A model generated the notes under the pieces. It had not been told where the DNA came from and ran no database searches. It was given only the letters and a program-made list of their open reading frames with translations. Of a stretch of 9,762 nt of DNA, positions 1 to 5,765 are shown piece by piece. The DNA lies in contig CALBSL010000029.1 of the NCBI GenBank assembly GCA_937968025.1, positions 1 to 9,762 of the forward strand. Direction: 5' to 3'. Positions within the stretch are counted from its first letter, which is position 1. Each line of letters starts with the position of its first letter. The position numbers and the translations under genes are program-made. The DNA is from an uncultured bacterium (GTDB lineage Bacteria; Patescibacteriota; Patescibacteriia; 2-12-FULL-60-25).

Positions 1-1637
1 CCGTTGCGTACAATGAGATCCGGCCCCACGATAACCCCAATATAGTCCACTTCCAAACCCTGACAAGTATGGATACATCCTGCTTCGTTCACGGATTCCG
101 TCCCCAATATCCAAAGATTCCCATCCGTCGCCAAGTTCCATCGCATACCGAAACCAAAATCAGGAAACTGGATATCGTACACCCCTTTCGTCTTTTTGCT
201 TACCCAATCCCAGCAGTACCCAGCTACCAGTCGCGCCTTATTTTTCTCCTTATTTTTTTCAAACACCCAATCACGTAGCTCAACCGGTGAATAGACGACG
301 TCAAAATCGTATTCGCTAGTATCGAGCCGATTATTTGCGGTTTCACGAATTTGAAGCACGTCATCGAGCCACGCGAGATACCCATCCGAACCATTACAAC
401 GAAACTGCGATGAGAGCTTTAGCCTCTGTATACTAGCCCCGCTCTTCTTCGCCCAGCTCTCGATCTCATCGGTTGTTCCAATATCGTACCACGTGACTTT
501 TTGATCTTCATCAATAAAAAATATGGGGCACTTAGAGGCTTCAATAATTTCTTTGATTTGATTCTCTCCAAGATTTTTAAACATCCCCGATTTTTCATTC
601 AGGCGATGAGCTTCGTCAACGATCAGCGCATCAAAAACGTTCTGCTCGATATCAACATACGAACCAGACCCTGAGAACAAATTTCCTATTTCAGTTCGAC
701 GTAACGTTCCCGTGAGCATCGATTCATAGACAGCTCGTGGTGCGGCGTTTTTCGTTACATACTGCGTGTTCAATCCGATTTTGGTGAGCGCAACCAACGC
801 GTTGATCGCGACGACCGACTTTCCTGTTCCAGGGCCACCCTCAATAATGAGAACGCGCTTCTCGTTGCCTGTCGCGCGTTTAGCAGATGCGAGGATGTTT
901 TCGTAGACTACTTTTTGATCATCAATCATGACGAACTCCTGGTTCCCCTTGAGCATCTTCGCCAGGCTGTCCGCGAGGCTTTTTGATGGCTTAATTTTAC
1001 CGCTATCGATACGGTAGATAATCTTAGTCTTGTCTCCGTACTTCACGAATCGCTTAATGAATTCCTGGAGTTTCTCTTTTTCGCTATCCCCCTCCAAGAA
1101 AACAGGGGCTTTTTGAAGATAGTCTGCGTAGAAGTCGTTCTTAATCACCTTGTCCTCGATGTAATTATGCAAATACGCGCACGGTTTGAGCTGGATGTTC
1201 TCGCTGTACACCGCTTCATTAAATCCCTCGAGGAGTGCCGCATACGACCACGCTTGATACGATGGATGACTTACTTCTCCAAAGAAGCCGGTTGTTACCA
1301 AACCATCTTTATCAGACAGCTGAGCCTCGGACCACTGCTTCAACTCAATAAGTACAGCATGATCTTTCTTCTCGGGTGACTGCCCGGTAAGGATAAAGTC
1401 TATGCGTTTAGACGTTTGGGGGATCTGGTACTCGATAGATACCCCCGCATCAGCGGGAATCTCCTCGTCACGAAGCACGTCGCGCATATATCGCATTGAT
1501 TTTTTCCAGGACTCCTGTTCGGACTTCCCCACCATCTTCCCGGTTGCCTTGAAATAAAAATCGACAATGATTCGATCAATCACATCACCGATCACATGAT
1601 TTACGAAGTCCTGCTTCGTCGCCTGGTAGATAATCAT
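1..1637 (-). CDS. PD-(D/E)XK nuclease-like / DUF2075 superfamily 1 helicase fusion (3' end missing)
   Basis: An open frame of 545 codons starts at ATG 1637 and runs off the left edge without a stop. The N-terminal third has the PD-(D/E)XK pattern: D80 in KRIDFIL, then E98 and K100 in LIELKQW. The rest is a DUF2075 P-loop helicase: Walker A GGPGTGKS at 267-274, Walker B with DEAH at 341-344, then IDEDQKVTWYD, SSQFRCNG, and near the edge HTCQGLEVDYIGV, resembling a late superfamily 1 helicase motif. The opening MIIYQATKQDF and the HPSYQAWSYAALLEGFNE stretch are typical of DUF2075 proteins as I remember them; these are usually about 600-700 aa, so roughly the last 100 residues are missing. The gene starts 3 nt after the upstream pyrophosphohydrolase stops, implying co-transcription and probably translational coupling. 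DNA or RNA unwinding plus cleavage is inferred. It is more AT-rich than genes to the right. Confidence 0.9.
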   Translation of the reverse strand, partial: MIIYQATKQDFVNHVIGDVIDRIIVDFYFKATGKMVGKSEQESWKKSMRYMRDVLRDEEIPADAGVSIEYQIPQTSKRIDFILTGQSPEKKDHAVLIELKQWSEAQLSDKDGLVTTGFFGEVSHPSYQAWSYAALLEGFNEAVYSENIQLKPCAYLHNYIEDKVIKNDFYADYLQKAPVFLEGDSEKEKLQEFIKRFVKYGDKTKIIYRIDSGKIKPSKSLADSLAKMLKGNQEFVMIDDQKVVYENILASAKRATGNEKRVLIIEGGPGTGKSVVAINALVALTKIGLNTQYVTKNAAPRAVYESMLTGTLRRTEIGNLFSGSGSYVDIEQNVFDALIVDEAHRLNEKSGMFKNLGENQIKEIIEASKCPIFFIDEDQKVTWYDIGTTDEIESWAKKSGASIQRLKLSSQFRCNGSDGYLAWLDDVLQIRETANNRLDTSEYDFDVVYSPVELRDWVFEKNKEKNKARLVAGYCWDWVSKKTKGVYDIQFPDFGFGMRWNLATDGNLWILGTESVNEAGCIHTCQGLEVDYIGVIVGPDLIVRN

Positions 1638-1640
1638 ACG

Positions 1641-1988
1641 CTAGAGCTGTGTATACTTGGTGTGGCTCCCCTTTGCCTTTTCTATTGGGTATTTAGCTTC
1701 ATTCTTTTCGATCTTCTTTTCGAGAGCTTGCAATACATCAATGCCAAAATCATTTCCCATGAGCAGTACCCAATATAGTACATCTGCCAACTCCTCCCCA
1801 ATCTCCGTTCCACGCTCTTGAAGGTGCCGCTTCATTTCCTCTTGGTTCTTCCATTGAAAATGCTCCATAACCTCACCAGCCTCAAGAACCAAAGAGAGGG
1901 CCATGTCCTTTGGATTATGGAACTGTTTCCACTCACGAGCATCGCGAAAAGCGATGATTCGATGAGTTAGGTCTTCGAGAGTAGGCAT
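1641..1988 (-). CDS. MazG-like / dCTPase-type nucleotide pyrophosphohydrolase
   Basis: An all-alpha NTP pyrophosphohydrolase, about 115 aa from ATG 1988. Such enzymes hydrolyse (d)NTPs to the monophosphate and pyrophosphate using Mg2+ held by acidic residues. The metal-binding pattern is complete: LEAGEVMEHFQW supplies the first E-x-x-E, and EELADVLYW supplies E-x-x-D in the next helix. The stretch FRDAREWKQFHNPKDMALSL matches the DCTPP1-like branch rather than tandem-domain MazG. The frame extends upstream to ATG 2030 and TTG 2039. I prefer 1988 because MPTLEDLTHRI resembles usual family starts, but no start has a well-spaced ribosome binding site, and 2030 would add 14 residues. It is the first gene of a two-gene unit with the nuclease-helicase 3 nt downstream. 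The substrate (dCTP, another dNTP or a damaged nucleotide) cannot be told from sequence. Confidence 0.88.
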   Translation of the reverse strand: MPTLEDLTHRIIAFRDAREWKQFHNPKDMALSLVLEAGEVMEHFQWKNQEEMKRHLQERGTEIGEELADVLYWVLLMGNDFGIDVLQALEKKIEKNEAKYPIEKAKGSHTKYTQL

Positions 1989-2040
1989 AAGCGCGTTTGT
2001 ATCAAAAAATGGTTGCTCTTTTTGTAGCATCCTTCCCAAC

Positions 2041-2049
2041 AGAATACCA
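2041..2049 (-). promoter_or_regulatory. Possible extended -10 for the pyrophosphohydrolase-helicase unit
   Basis: On the minus strand the sequence TGGTATTCT has a TGn extension and a TATTCT hexamer. No -35 hexamer is visible at 16-18 bp. Transcription would begin near 2034, leaving almost no leader before ATG 2030 or about 46 nt before ATG 1988. Confidence 0.3.
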
Positions 2050-2056
2050 ATAACCC

Positions 2057-2085
2057 TTGCCCCGCCTCCCCCAACCCCCTACCAT
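2057..2085 (+). promoter_or_regulatory. Weak candidate promoter of the small membrane-protein pair
   Basis: TTGCCC (2057-2062) and TACCAT (2080-2085) are separated by 17 bp, the spacing seen at the stronger promoters in this window. It lies in a C-rich tract with very few G residues, so the match may be partly compositional. The leader would be about 20 nt, with no Shine-Dalgarno sequence before ATG 2113. Confidence 0.3.
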
Positions 2086-2112
2086 ACCCTACATACTCCC
2101 TATCCCCTCACT

Positions 2113-2556
2113 ATGCCCCTTTCCCCCCGTTTGCTCGTGATCCTCATCGCTGGAGCCTTTATTCTCTGGCAGCTACGAGCCCGCATTCAGCAAGCAAGCA
2201 ACACCTCTGATGCCGACGCTGCCGAACAGGCCGCCTGGAAGCACGGGCTTGCGGCGTTGCGTGGCGATGAGCGTTTTATCAAGCTCTTTCGCTATGCGGA
2301 AAGCCAAGTCTCGCTCGCCGATGCGGAACCGTCTGGCGACACGCTCCGCCCTACCTACGTCACGGTGCTGAACGCCCTTGGACAGCCTCTCCCTCTGCAA
2401 GACCTCGCCCAAGGCGCGTTCTTGGTACTGTATGCTCGAGGCGTGAACAAGAACAAGCAATTCTCTCTTGCCCTCAGCACCGGCGAATGCACCACGACCG
2501 ACCTCAGTGCGTTTCAGTATCAGAGCGTCGTTCCGGTGTGGGCGACGTCGCTCTAG
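2113..2556 (+). CDS. Small membrane-anchored protein of unknown function
   Basis: 147 aa, family not recognised. Residues about 5-20 (RLLVILIAGAFILW) form one hydrophobic segment followed by basic residues (RARIQ), as expected for a signal anchor. The rest is soluble: a helical, alanine-rich stretch (about 30-70), then a part suggestive of beta strands (RPTYVTVLNALGQPL, AFLVLYARGV) with a single cysteine in TGECTTTDL. No catalytic motif is evident. The start has no Shine-Dalgarno sequence; the upstream region is C-rich. The stop is 4 nt before the next small membrane gene, so the two probably share one transcript. A 143-codon frame on the opposite strand covers the same region but lacks a membrane segment or promoter; I favour the plus strand. 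Confidence 0.65.
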   Translation: MPLSPRLLVILIAGAFILWQLRARIQQASNTSDADAAEQAAWKHGLAALRGDERFIKLFRYAESQVSLADAEPSGDTLRPTYVTVLNALGQPLPLQDLAQGAFLVLYARGVNKNKQFSLALSTGECTTTDLSAFQYQSVVPVWATSL

Positions 2557-2560
2557 GCCT

Positions 2561-2779
2561 ATGAACGTCACTCGCTCGCGAGCCGTGCTGAAAGAGCTCC
2601 TCATCGGCGGTCTGCTGACGGCTGTGGGGATCGCGTTCTTTGTTGGGACCTATCTCCGTGCCACCGGCTATCCCCCAAAACGCATCTATCTCGAAGCGCT
2701 TGTTGGCGGAGCGTTGTTCCTATTTGGAGGGATCCGCCTGTGCGTCCTGGCGGTGCGGGGAGAAGAGCGGAAAGGATGA
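2561..2779 (+). CDS. Small two-helix membrane protein of unknown function
   Basis: 72 aa from ATG 2561. The frame extends upstream, but that part overlaps the preceding gene and is low-complexity Arg/Pro/Ser, so it is not counted. Two hydrophobic segments are clear: LLIGGLLTAVGIAFFVGTYL (about 12-31) and ALVGGALFLFGGIRLCVLAV (about 46-65), joined by a short polar loop (RATGYPPKRIYLE), with a charged tail RGEERKG. Both ends carry basic residues, which suggests cytoplasmic termini. It begins 4 nt after the upstream stop and lacks a clear ribosome binding site, consistent with coupled translation. No family recognised. Confidence 0.65.
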   Translation: MNVTRSRAVLKELLIGGLLTAVGIAFFVGTYLRATGYPPKRIYLEALVGGALFLFGGIRLCVLAVRGEERKG

Positions 2780-2794
2780 AGACAGGCACATACC

Positions 2795-2853
2795 CGTGAA
2801 TATCACCCATTTTATGGATATAATTCACGCATGGTTGACGTTTTAGCGTGAAT
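2795..2853 (+). repeat. Three alternating copies of an inverted CGTGAAT motif around a TATAAT box
   Basis: CGTGAAT occurs at 2795-2801, its complement ATTCACG at 2823-2829, and CGTGAAT again at 2847-2853. The middle copy can pair with either neighbour: CGTGAATATC with GATATAATTCACG on the left, or ATTCACGC with GCGTGAAT on the right, but not with both. A perfect TATAAT (2819-2824) sits inside the left pair, without a convincing -35. It could be a cluster of operator half-sites or a folded RNA leader. Confidence 0.5.
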
Positions 2854-2877
2854 GAGGACGCCCCTATCCACACAACG

Positions 2878-2902
2878 AAAAAACCACTCAGATTGAGTGG
2901 TT
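2878..2902 (-). terminator. Terminator of tRNA-Ser(GCU)
   Basis: The inverted repeat AACCACTCA / TGAGTGGTT (9 bp, 3-nt loop) is followed on the minus strand by a run of T. It begins 6 nt after the CCA end of tRNA-Ser. On the plus strand the tail is only TTCTTTC after the stem pair, so weaker plus-strand termination for the upstream membrane-protein pair is possible. Confidence 0.8.
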
Positions 2903-2908
2903 CTTTCA

Positions 2909-3000
2909 TGGCGGAGAGAGAGGGATTCGAACCCTCGCGGGGCTTTTGACCCCCTACAGGTTTAGCAAACCCGCCCCTTCAGCCTCTTGGGTATCTCTCC
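2909..3000 (-). tRNA. tRNA-Ser (anticodon GCU)
   Basis: A complete 92-nt class II tRNA on the minus strand. The acceptor stem is GGAGAGA / TCTCTCC, followed by discriminator G and an encoded CCA (2911-2909). The T arm contains GGTTCGAATCC. The anticodon loop TTGCTAA gives GCU (complement of 2964-2966), which reads AGC/AGU serine codons. The long variable arm (GGGG...CCCC) is the serine hallmark. It has its own promoter (3017-3045) and terminator (2878-2902), so it is a single-gene unit. Confidence 0.96.
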
Positions 3001-3016
3001 GTGTTGAGGCGGGGAG

Positions 3017-3045
3017 ACTGTACCAACGATGCCGCAACGAGGCAA
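3017..3045 (-). promoter_or_regulatory. Promoter of tRNA-Ser(GCU)
   Basis: On the minus strand TTGCCT (3045-3040) and TACAGT (3022-3017) are separated by 17 bp. Transcription would start about 10 nt before the mature 5' end at 3000, a normal tRNA leader length. Confidence 0.7.
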
Positions 3046-3085
3046 GCTGGACGAGTAGCAGCCCCGCAACTCGCCTGCGTCCCGA

Positions 3086-3114
3086 TTGACAAACCCCACA
3101 AAAAAAGCTAGCAT
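3086..3114 (+). promoter_or_regulatory. Promoter of paralog 1
   Basis: A consensus TTGACA (3086-3091) and TAGCAT (3109-3114) are separated by 17 bp. The predicted start is near 3121, giving a leader of about 22 nt with GGAG at 3133-3136. The TTG of the -35 box is in frame with the gene but would be upstream of the transcript, which fixes ATG 3143 as the start. The same promoter recurs at 4083. Confidence 0.85.
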
Positions 3115-3142
3115 TCCTTGCCCTTTCACCCCGGAGAATCCC

Positions 3143-4033
3143 ATGAAGGCACAGGCAACCCCTCCCTCTCTCCTCGAACAGTACGACTTCGGCTTCACCC
3201 CCTCCCCGCTCCTGGCCAACTTTCTCAAGCGCGGGGACGAGCTCTGGAAGCAGTTCGCTCGATTCGAAGGAGACGTTTTCTGGGCGGATCAGTTCTACCC
3301 GACCGGCAGCGCCATCCATTTCGGAAACGGTCTGACCGGAATCATCGTCCGAAGCGATGAGCATCCTCTCAGCTACCTCCTCGTACCAGACCTCCTGCTC
3401 GGTCGCTGGGAGCGCGCCAGTGTCCCGTCCGATCGAATGATGATCACCGCCATCCACGCACCGGATCCGATCACGCCGAAAGAACAGTTGCTCAAGCAGG
3501 CTGTGAGCGCGATCGCGGCAGAGCTCTTGGATCCCGCGGACTATGCACGGAATAACGAGGAGTTCGTCAAGGAGCTCTCGCCTGAACAGTGCGAGTTGTT
3601 CTTCCTCCTCAGCGATGTCAATACCCTGATCGCCTTGCTCGGTCTTTGGCGTTCGAACGAAGAGAACAAAGATGTGCACCCGTTCCCGGAAAGCGTCCTC
3701 GAGAGGGTGACGATCGAGGGGCTCCTGCACCGCGTTCAGAAGGAAGGCATGGACGATCCTCTGACCGCCTTCCTGTTCACTCAGTACGCATTTGAGTTCA
3801 GGGACAAGCGACTCCAGACGCAGCTTCACGGTCAGTGCGAAAGCGACTGGCTCGTCACGCGACTCACGCCACTCGCGCAAGACGACCTCTGGAAGCTCTG
3901 GGATCGCCTCACCGCCCTGGGACGAATGAACAACTGGGTGCAGGCGGCCATTCAAACGCATGGCGGCTCCTTCGCTACGCTTCTAAAGACCCCGACCGCG
4001 ACCGCGTCGACCAACACCCGCCGGAAGCGCTGA
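3143..4033 (+). CDS. Tandem paralog 1, unrecognised family
   Basis: 296 aa, soluble, no signal peptide or membrane segment, family not recognised. It starts at ATG 3143, 6 nt after GGAG. It is clearly related to the next gene. Shared blocks, in order: LxxxDFGFTPSPLLANFL with GDELW (about 10-33), FYPTGSAIHFGNGLTGIIV, LSYLLVPDLLLGRWERASVPSDR with AIHA, a helical middle with HPFPESVLERVTIEGLLHR, and LTPLAQDDLWKLWDRLTAL near the C-terminus. The first half looks like a small beta-rich unit centred on YPTGS and VPDL, the second half mostly helical. The tail is low-complexity Thr/Ala and ends in RRKR, absent from its partner. No nucleotide-binding, metal-binding or catalytic motif is evident. It is a self-contained unit with its own promoter and terminator. 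Confidence 0.85.
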   Translation: MKAQATPPSLLEQYDFGFTPSPLLANFLKRGDELWKQFARFEGDVFWADQFYPTGSAIHFGNGLTGIIVRSDEHPLSYLLVPDLLLGRWERASVPSDRMMITAIHAPDPITPKEQLLKQAVSAIAAELLDPADYARNNEEFVKELSPEQCELFFLLSDVNTLIALLGLWRSNEENKDVHPFPESVLERVTIEGLLHRVQKEGMDDPLTAFLFTQYAFEFRDKRLQTQLHGQCESDWLVTRLTPLAQDDLWKLWDRLTALGRMNNWVQAAIQTHGGSFATLLKTPTATASTNTRRKR

Positions 4034-4036
4034 CCT

Positions 4037-4060
4037 CCCCTCTCCTCAGAGGGGATTTTT
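4037..4060 (+). terminator. Terminator of paralog 1
   Basis: CCCCTCT, loop CCTC, AGAGGGG, then ATTTTT. The stem begins 3 nt after the stop codon. The 33 nt from 4037 to 4069 recur exactly after paralog 2. Confidence 0.92.
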
Positions 4061-4082
4061 CATACAAAACGATCGCTCACCA

Positions 4083-4111
4083 TTGACAAACCACGCAAAA
4101 ACAGTTAGCAT
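4083..4111 (+). promoter_or_regulatory. Promoter of paralog 2
   Basis: TTGACA (4083-4088) and TAGCAT (4106-4111) are separated by 17 bp. Positions 4082-4134 match 3085-3137 at 49 of 53 places, through the leader to the GGAGA ribosome binding site. All four differences fall in the spacer. Confidence 0.85.
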
Positions 4112-4141
4112 TCCTTGCCCTTTCACCCCGGAGACTGCCCC

Positions 4142-4960
4142 ATGTACACCACGGATGCCTCGCTCCTCACCCTGTTCCAGCTCGGCTTCACCCCGTCCAA
4201 GCCCCTCAGCGAGTTCCTGACGACGGGCTACGAGCTGTGGAGTACCAAGCCTCGTGAGCTCGAGCCCAGGACCTGGATCGACTCCATCTACCCGACCGGT
4301 TCCGTCGTGCGCATCGACGACGGCCTGATAGGCGTCGTGCACCAACGCCACGACCAGACGCTCTCGTTCCTCGTCCCGGACCTGAGGCGAGGAACGTGGT
4401 CTCAAGCGACCGTTGCGGTAGACAGAGCAAAGCTCGAAGCCGTTCATTCCACCCGCACAGAGGCAACGGGTGACGAGCAGTTTCGCGAGGCGCTCGGAGC
4501 GATGGCGATGCGCTCGTTCGTCACCAACCGATTCGCCTACGAGATGGCCACCTCCCTTTCAAACGAATTCATCGAGTTCCTCTTCCTGCTTGAGGACGAG
4601 GCCTGGCTCATCTTCGTCTTGCAGCGCTGGTACCTGCTGCACAAGCGGCACCCGTTCCTTGAGCGGGTCATGAACGAAGTGATCGTCCCGGGACTACTGC
4701 ATCGTCACGATCAGGCGCAGCGCCCTTCCCGCATGGCCAACATCTTGCTTCAGGAGCTAGGGACCGAGTCCAAGCACCCGCGGCTCATGACCGTCGAGGG
4801 GGACTACCGCACATGGCTGCAGGAGTACCTCACACCACTCTCGCACAGCGATCTGCGGCGCCTCTGGGACGAGTGCGACGCGATGAAGGCGGTCCAGAAC
4901 CGATTCGACAACGACAACAAGATCGTCGAAGCCATCATCCGGATCACGAAGAAACCCTGA
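4142..4960 (+). CDS. Tandem paralog 2, unrecognised family
   Basis: 272 aa, soluble, family not recognised. It starts at ATG 4142, 8 nt after GGAG (4130-4133). An in-frame TTG at 4115 lies upstream of the binding site and is not the start. It shares with paralog 1 the blocks FQLGFTPSKPLSEFL with GYELW, IYPTGSVVRIDDGLIGVV, LSFLVPDLRRGTW with a following VDR and AVH, HPFLERVMNEVIVPGLLHR, and LTPLSHSDLRRLWDECDAM. By eye the proteins agree at perhaps a third of positions, so the duplication is old or diverged fast. It lacks paralog 1's Thr/Ala/Arg tail and ends in RITKKP. No catalytic motif is apparent; the invariant YPTGS, VPDL and H-P-F-x-E/x-E residues are the ones most likely to matter. It has its own promoter and terminator. 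Confidence 0.85.
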   Translation: MYTTDASLLTLFQLGFTPSKPLSEFLTTGYELWSTKPRELEPRTWIDSIYPTGSVVRIDDGLIGVVHQRHDQTLSFLVPDLRRGTWSQATVAVDRAKLEAVHSTRTEATGDEQFREALGAMAMRSFVTNRFAYEMATSLSNEFIEFLFLLEDEAWLIFVLQRWYLLHKRHPFLERVMNEVIVPGLLHRHDQAQRPSRMANILLQELGTESKHPRLMTVEGDYRTWLQEYLTPLSHSDLRRLWDECDAMKAVQNRFDNDNKIVEAIIRITKKP

Positions 4961-4964
4961 CCCC

Positions 4965-4988
4965 CCCCTCTCCTCAGAGGGGATTTTT
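4965..4988 (+). terminator. Terminator of paralog 2
   Basis: An exact copy of the terminator of paralog 1: CCCCTCT, CCTC, AGAGGGG, ATTTTT. The stem begins 4 nt after the stop codon. Identity continues through CATACAAAA to 4997. Confidence 0.92.
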
Positions 4989-4993
4989 CATAC

Positions 4994-5016
4994 AAAAAAA
5001 CTCCGCAGAAGCGGAG
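4994..5016 (-). terminator. Minus-strand terminator without an intact gene
   Basis: On the minus strand CTCCGC, TTCT, GCGGAG is followed by seven T. No intact minus-strand gene ends here. A tRNA-like 3' half lies just upstream of it on that strand (5020-5052), so the terminator may be a relic of a lost tRNA gene, or may insulate against antisense transcription. Confidence 0.6.
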
Positions 5017-5019
5017 AGT

Positions 5020-5052
5020 ATCTGCCCCGACACAGGAATCGATCCCTTGACC
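5020..5052 (-). pseudogene. Possible tRNA 3'-half remnant
   Basis: Read on the minus strand, GGTCAAGGGATCGATTCCTG followed by TGTCGGGGCA resembles a tRNA from the variable-region junction through the T arm and acceptor 3' strand. The loop reads ATCGATT instead of TTCGATT, the stem has a mismatch, the CCA is not intact, and no matching 5' half is found. The downstream minus-strand terminator fits this reading. Chance resemblance is quite possible. Confidence 0.25.
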
Positions 5053-5074
5053 GCCGCCACCGTCTTGCTACAGT
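5047..5074 (+). promoter_or_regulatory. Promoter of the phospholipase C-like gene
   Basis: TTGACC (5047-5052) and TACAGT (5069-5074) are separated by 16 bp. The -10 box ends 9 nt before ATG 5084, so the predicted transcript starts about 3 nt from the start codon, with no room for a ribosome binding site. Confidence 0.6.
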
Positions 5075-5083
5075 GTCGCCACG

Positions 5084-5719
5084 ATGTCGTTTGCCGCCAC
5101 CCACGTGCTGTGCGCTCTCGCCCTCCAACGATCTCTCGGGATCACCAATACACAGGAGTACCTCTCTGGCGCCGTCTATCCAGACTCGCGGTACGTCACC
5201 CTGATCGAACGATCGTTCACCCACACCCTGTTCGATCTCACACCATCTCACCCCGACTTTGAACGAGGGTGGCACACCCATCTGCGGTGCGATGCGTTGA
5301 TGGGTCCGGGATACCTCCTCGGCTCATCGTATCGCGCTCGAGATATTGCGCCATTCAATGATGCGTTCATCCACATCAGCGCCATGAAGCTCGTCGAGGA
5401 CCTACGTTCGTTCTGCCAGCAGGGGGTACGAACCGCGCTCATCCACCTTGAAGCGCCGGGAAGCCCCCTCCCCTGCAACGAGATCCCTGAACGAATCGAA
5501 CGGTACTACGAAGCTCTGCGCACCCTCTACCGTGCCCACTCGCTCACCCCGACCGAGTATGGGACGGTCTTTGCCACGTTTCACCTTCCGGCGAGCGTCT
5601 GCGAGCAGATCGTCGCCAAGGCCCATACTCTCATGCGTGACACCGCCCTGACCGCCCGCCTCATCGCTCACCTGAAGAGCACCATCGAGACCCTCACCAC
5701 GGAATACTCCATCCGCTAG
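5084..5719 (+). CDS. Predicted zinc-dependent phospholipase C / S1-P1 nuclease-like helical protein
   Basis: 211 aa, no signal peptide or membrane segment. The His/Asp layout resembles the zinc-dependent phospholipase C group: an N-terminal H7 in AATHVLCALAL, GAVYPDSR with D34, H47 in SFTHTLFD, and GWHTHLRCD with H64, H66 and D70. In that family such residues bind zinc ions for phosphodiester hydrolysis. The C-terminal half is helical (ERIERYYEALRTLYRAHSL and following) and carries no extra motif. The family assignment is by motif pattern only and the substrate is unknown; an uncharacterised cytoplasmic metal-dependent hydrolase is the safest reading. The start ATG 5084 follows a promoter with almost no leader, which implies leaderless translation. 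It is a single-gene unit with its own terminator 1 nt after the stop. Confidence 0.75.
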   Translation: MSFAATHVLCALALQRSLGITNTQEYLSGAVYPDSRYVTLIERSFTHTLFDLTPSHPDFERGWHTHLRCDALMGPGYLLGSSYRARDIAPFNDAFIHISAMKLVEDLRSFCQQGVRTALIHLEAPGSPLPCNEIPERIERYYEALRTLYRAHSLTPTEYGTVFATFHLPASVCEQIVAKAHTLMRDTALTARLIAHLKSTIETLTTEYSIR

Positions 5720-5720
5720 C

Positions 5721-5748
5721 CCCTCCAACCTGGAGGGATTTTCTTTTT
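5721..5748 (+). terminator. Terminator of the phospholipase C-like gene
   Basis: CCCTCCA, loop ACC, TGGAGGG, then ATTTTCTTTTT. The stem begins 1 nt after the TAG stop. The same stem-loop recurs at 6543-6559 after the histidine-phosphatase-like gene. Confidence 0.9.
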
Positions 5749-5765
5749 GAGCGCCGGCCAGATGA

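Noticed and set aside
69..1379. Short plus-strand open frames at 69-278 and 1113-1379
   Set aside because: They lie opposite the continuous nuclease-helicase frame and show no motif.
2173..2604. 143-codon minus-strand open frame
   Set aside because: Arg/Glu-rich mirror of the plus-strand gene with no recognisable segment; the plus-strand protein has a plausible N-terminal membrane anchor and a tightly spaced partner.
2954..3961. 335-codon open frame on the minus strand
   Set aside because: It lies opposite paralog 1, whose promoter, ribosome binding site, terminator and sequence relationship to paralog 2 support the plus strand. The minus frame also runs into tRNA-Ser, and its translation is a charged mirror of the real gene.
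3086..4997. CRISPR array or phase-variable repeat based on the duplicated leader and terminator
   Set aside because: Only two copies about 1 kb apart, each at a fixed place around a gene; there is no repeat-spacer structure.
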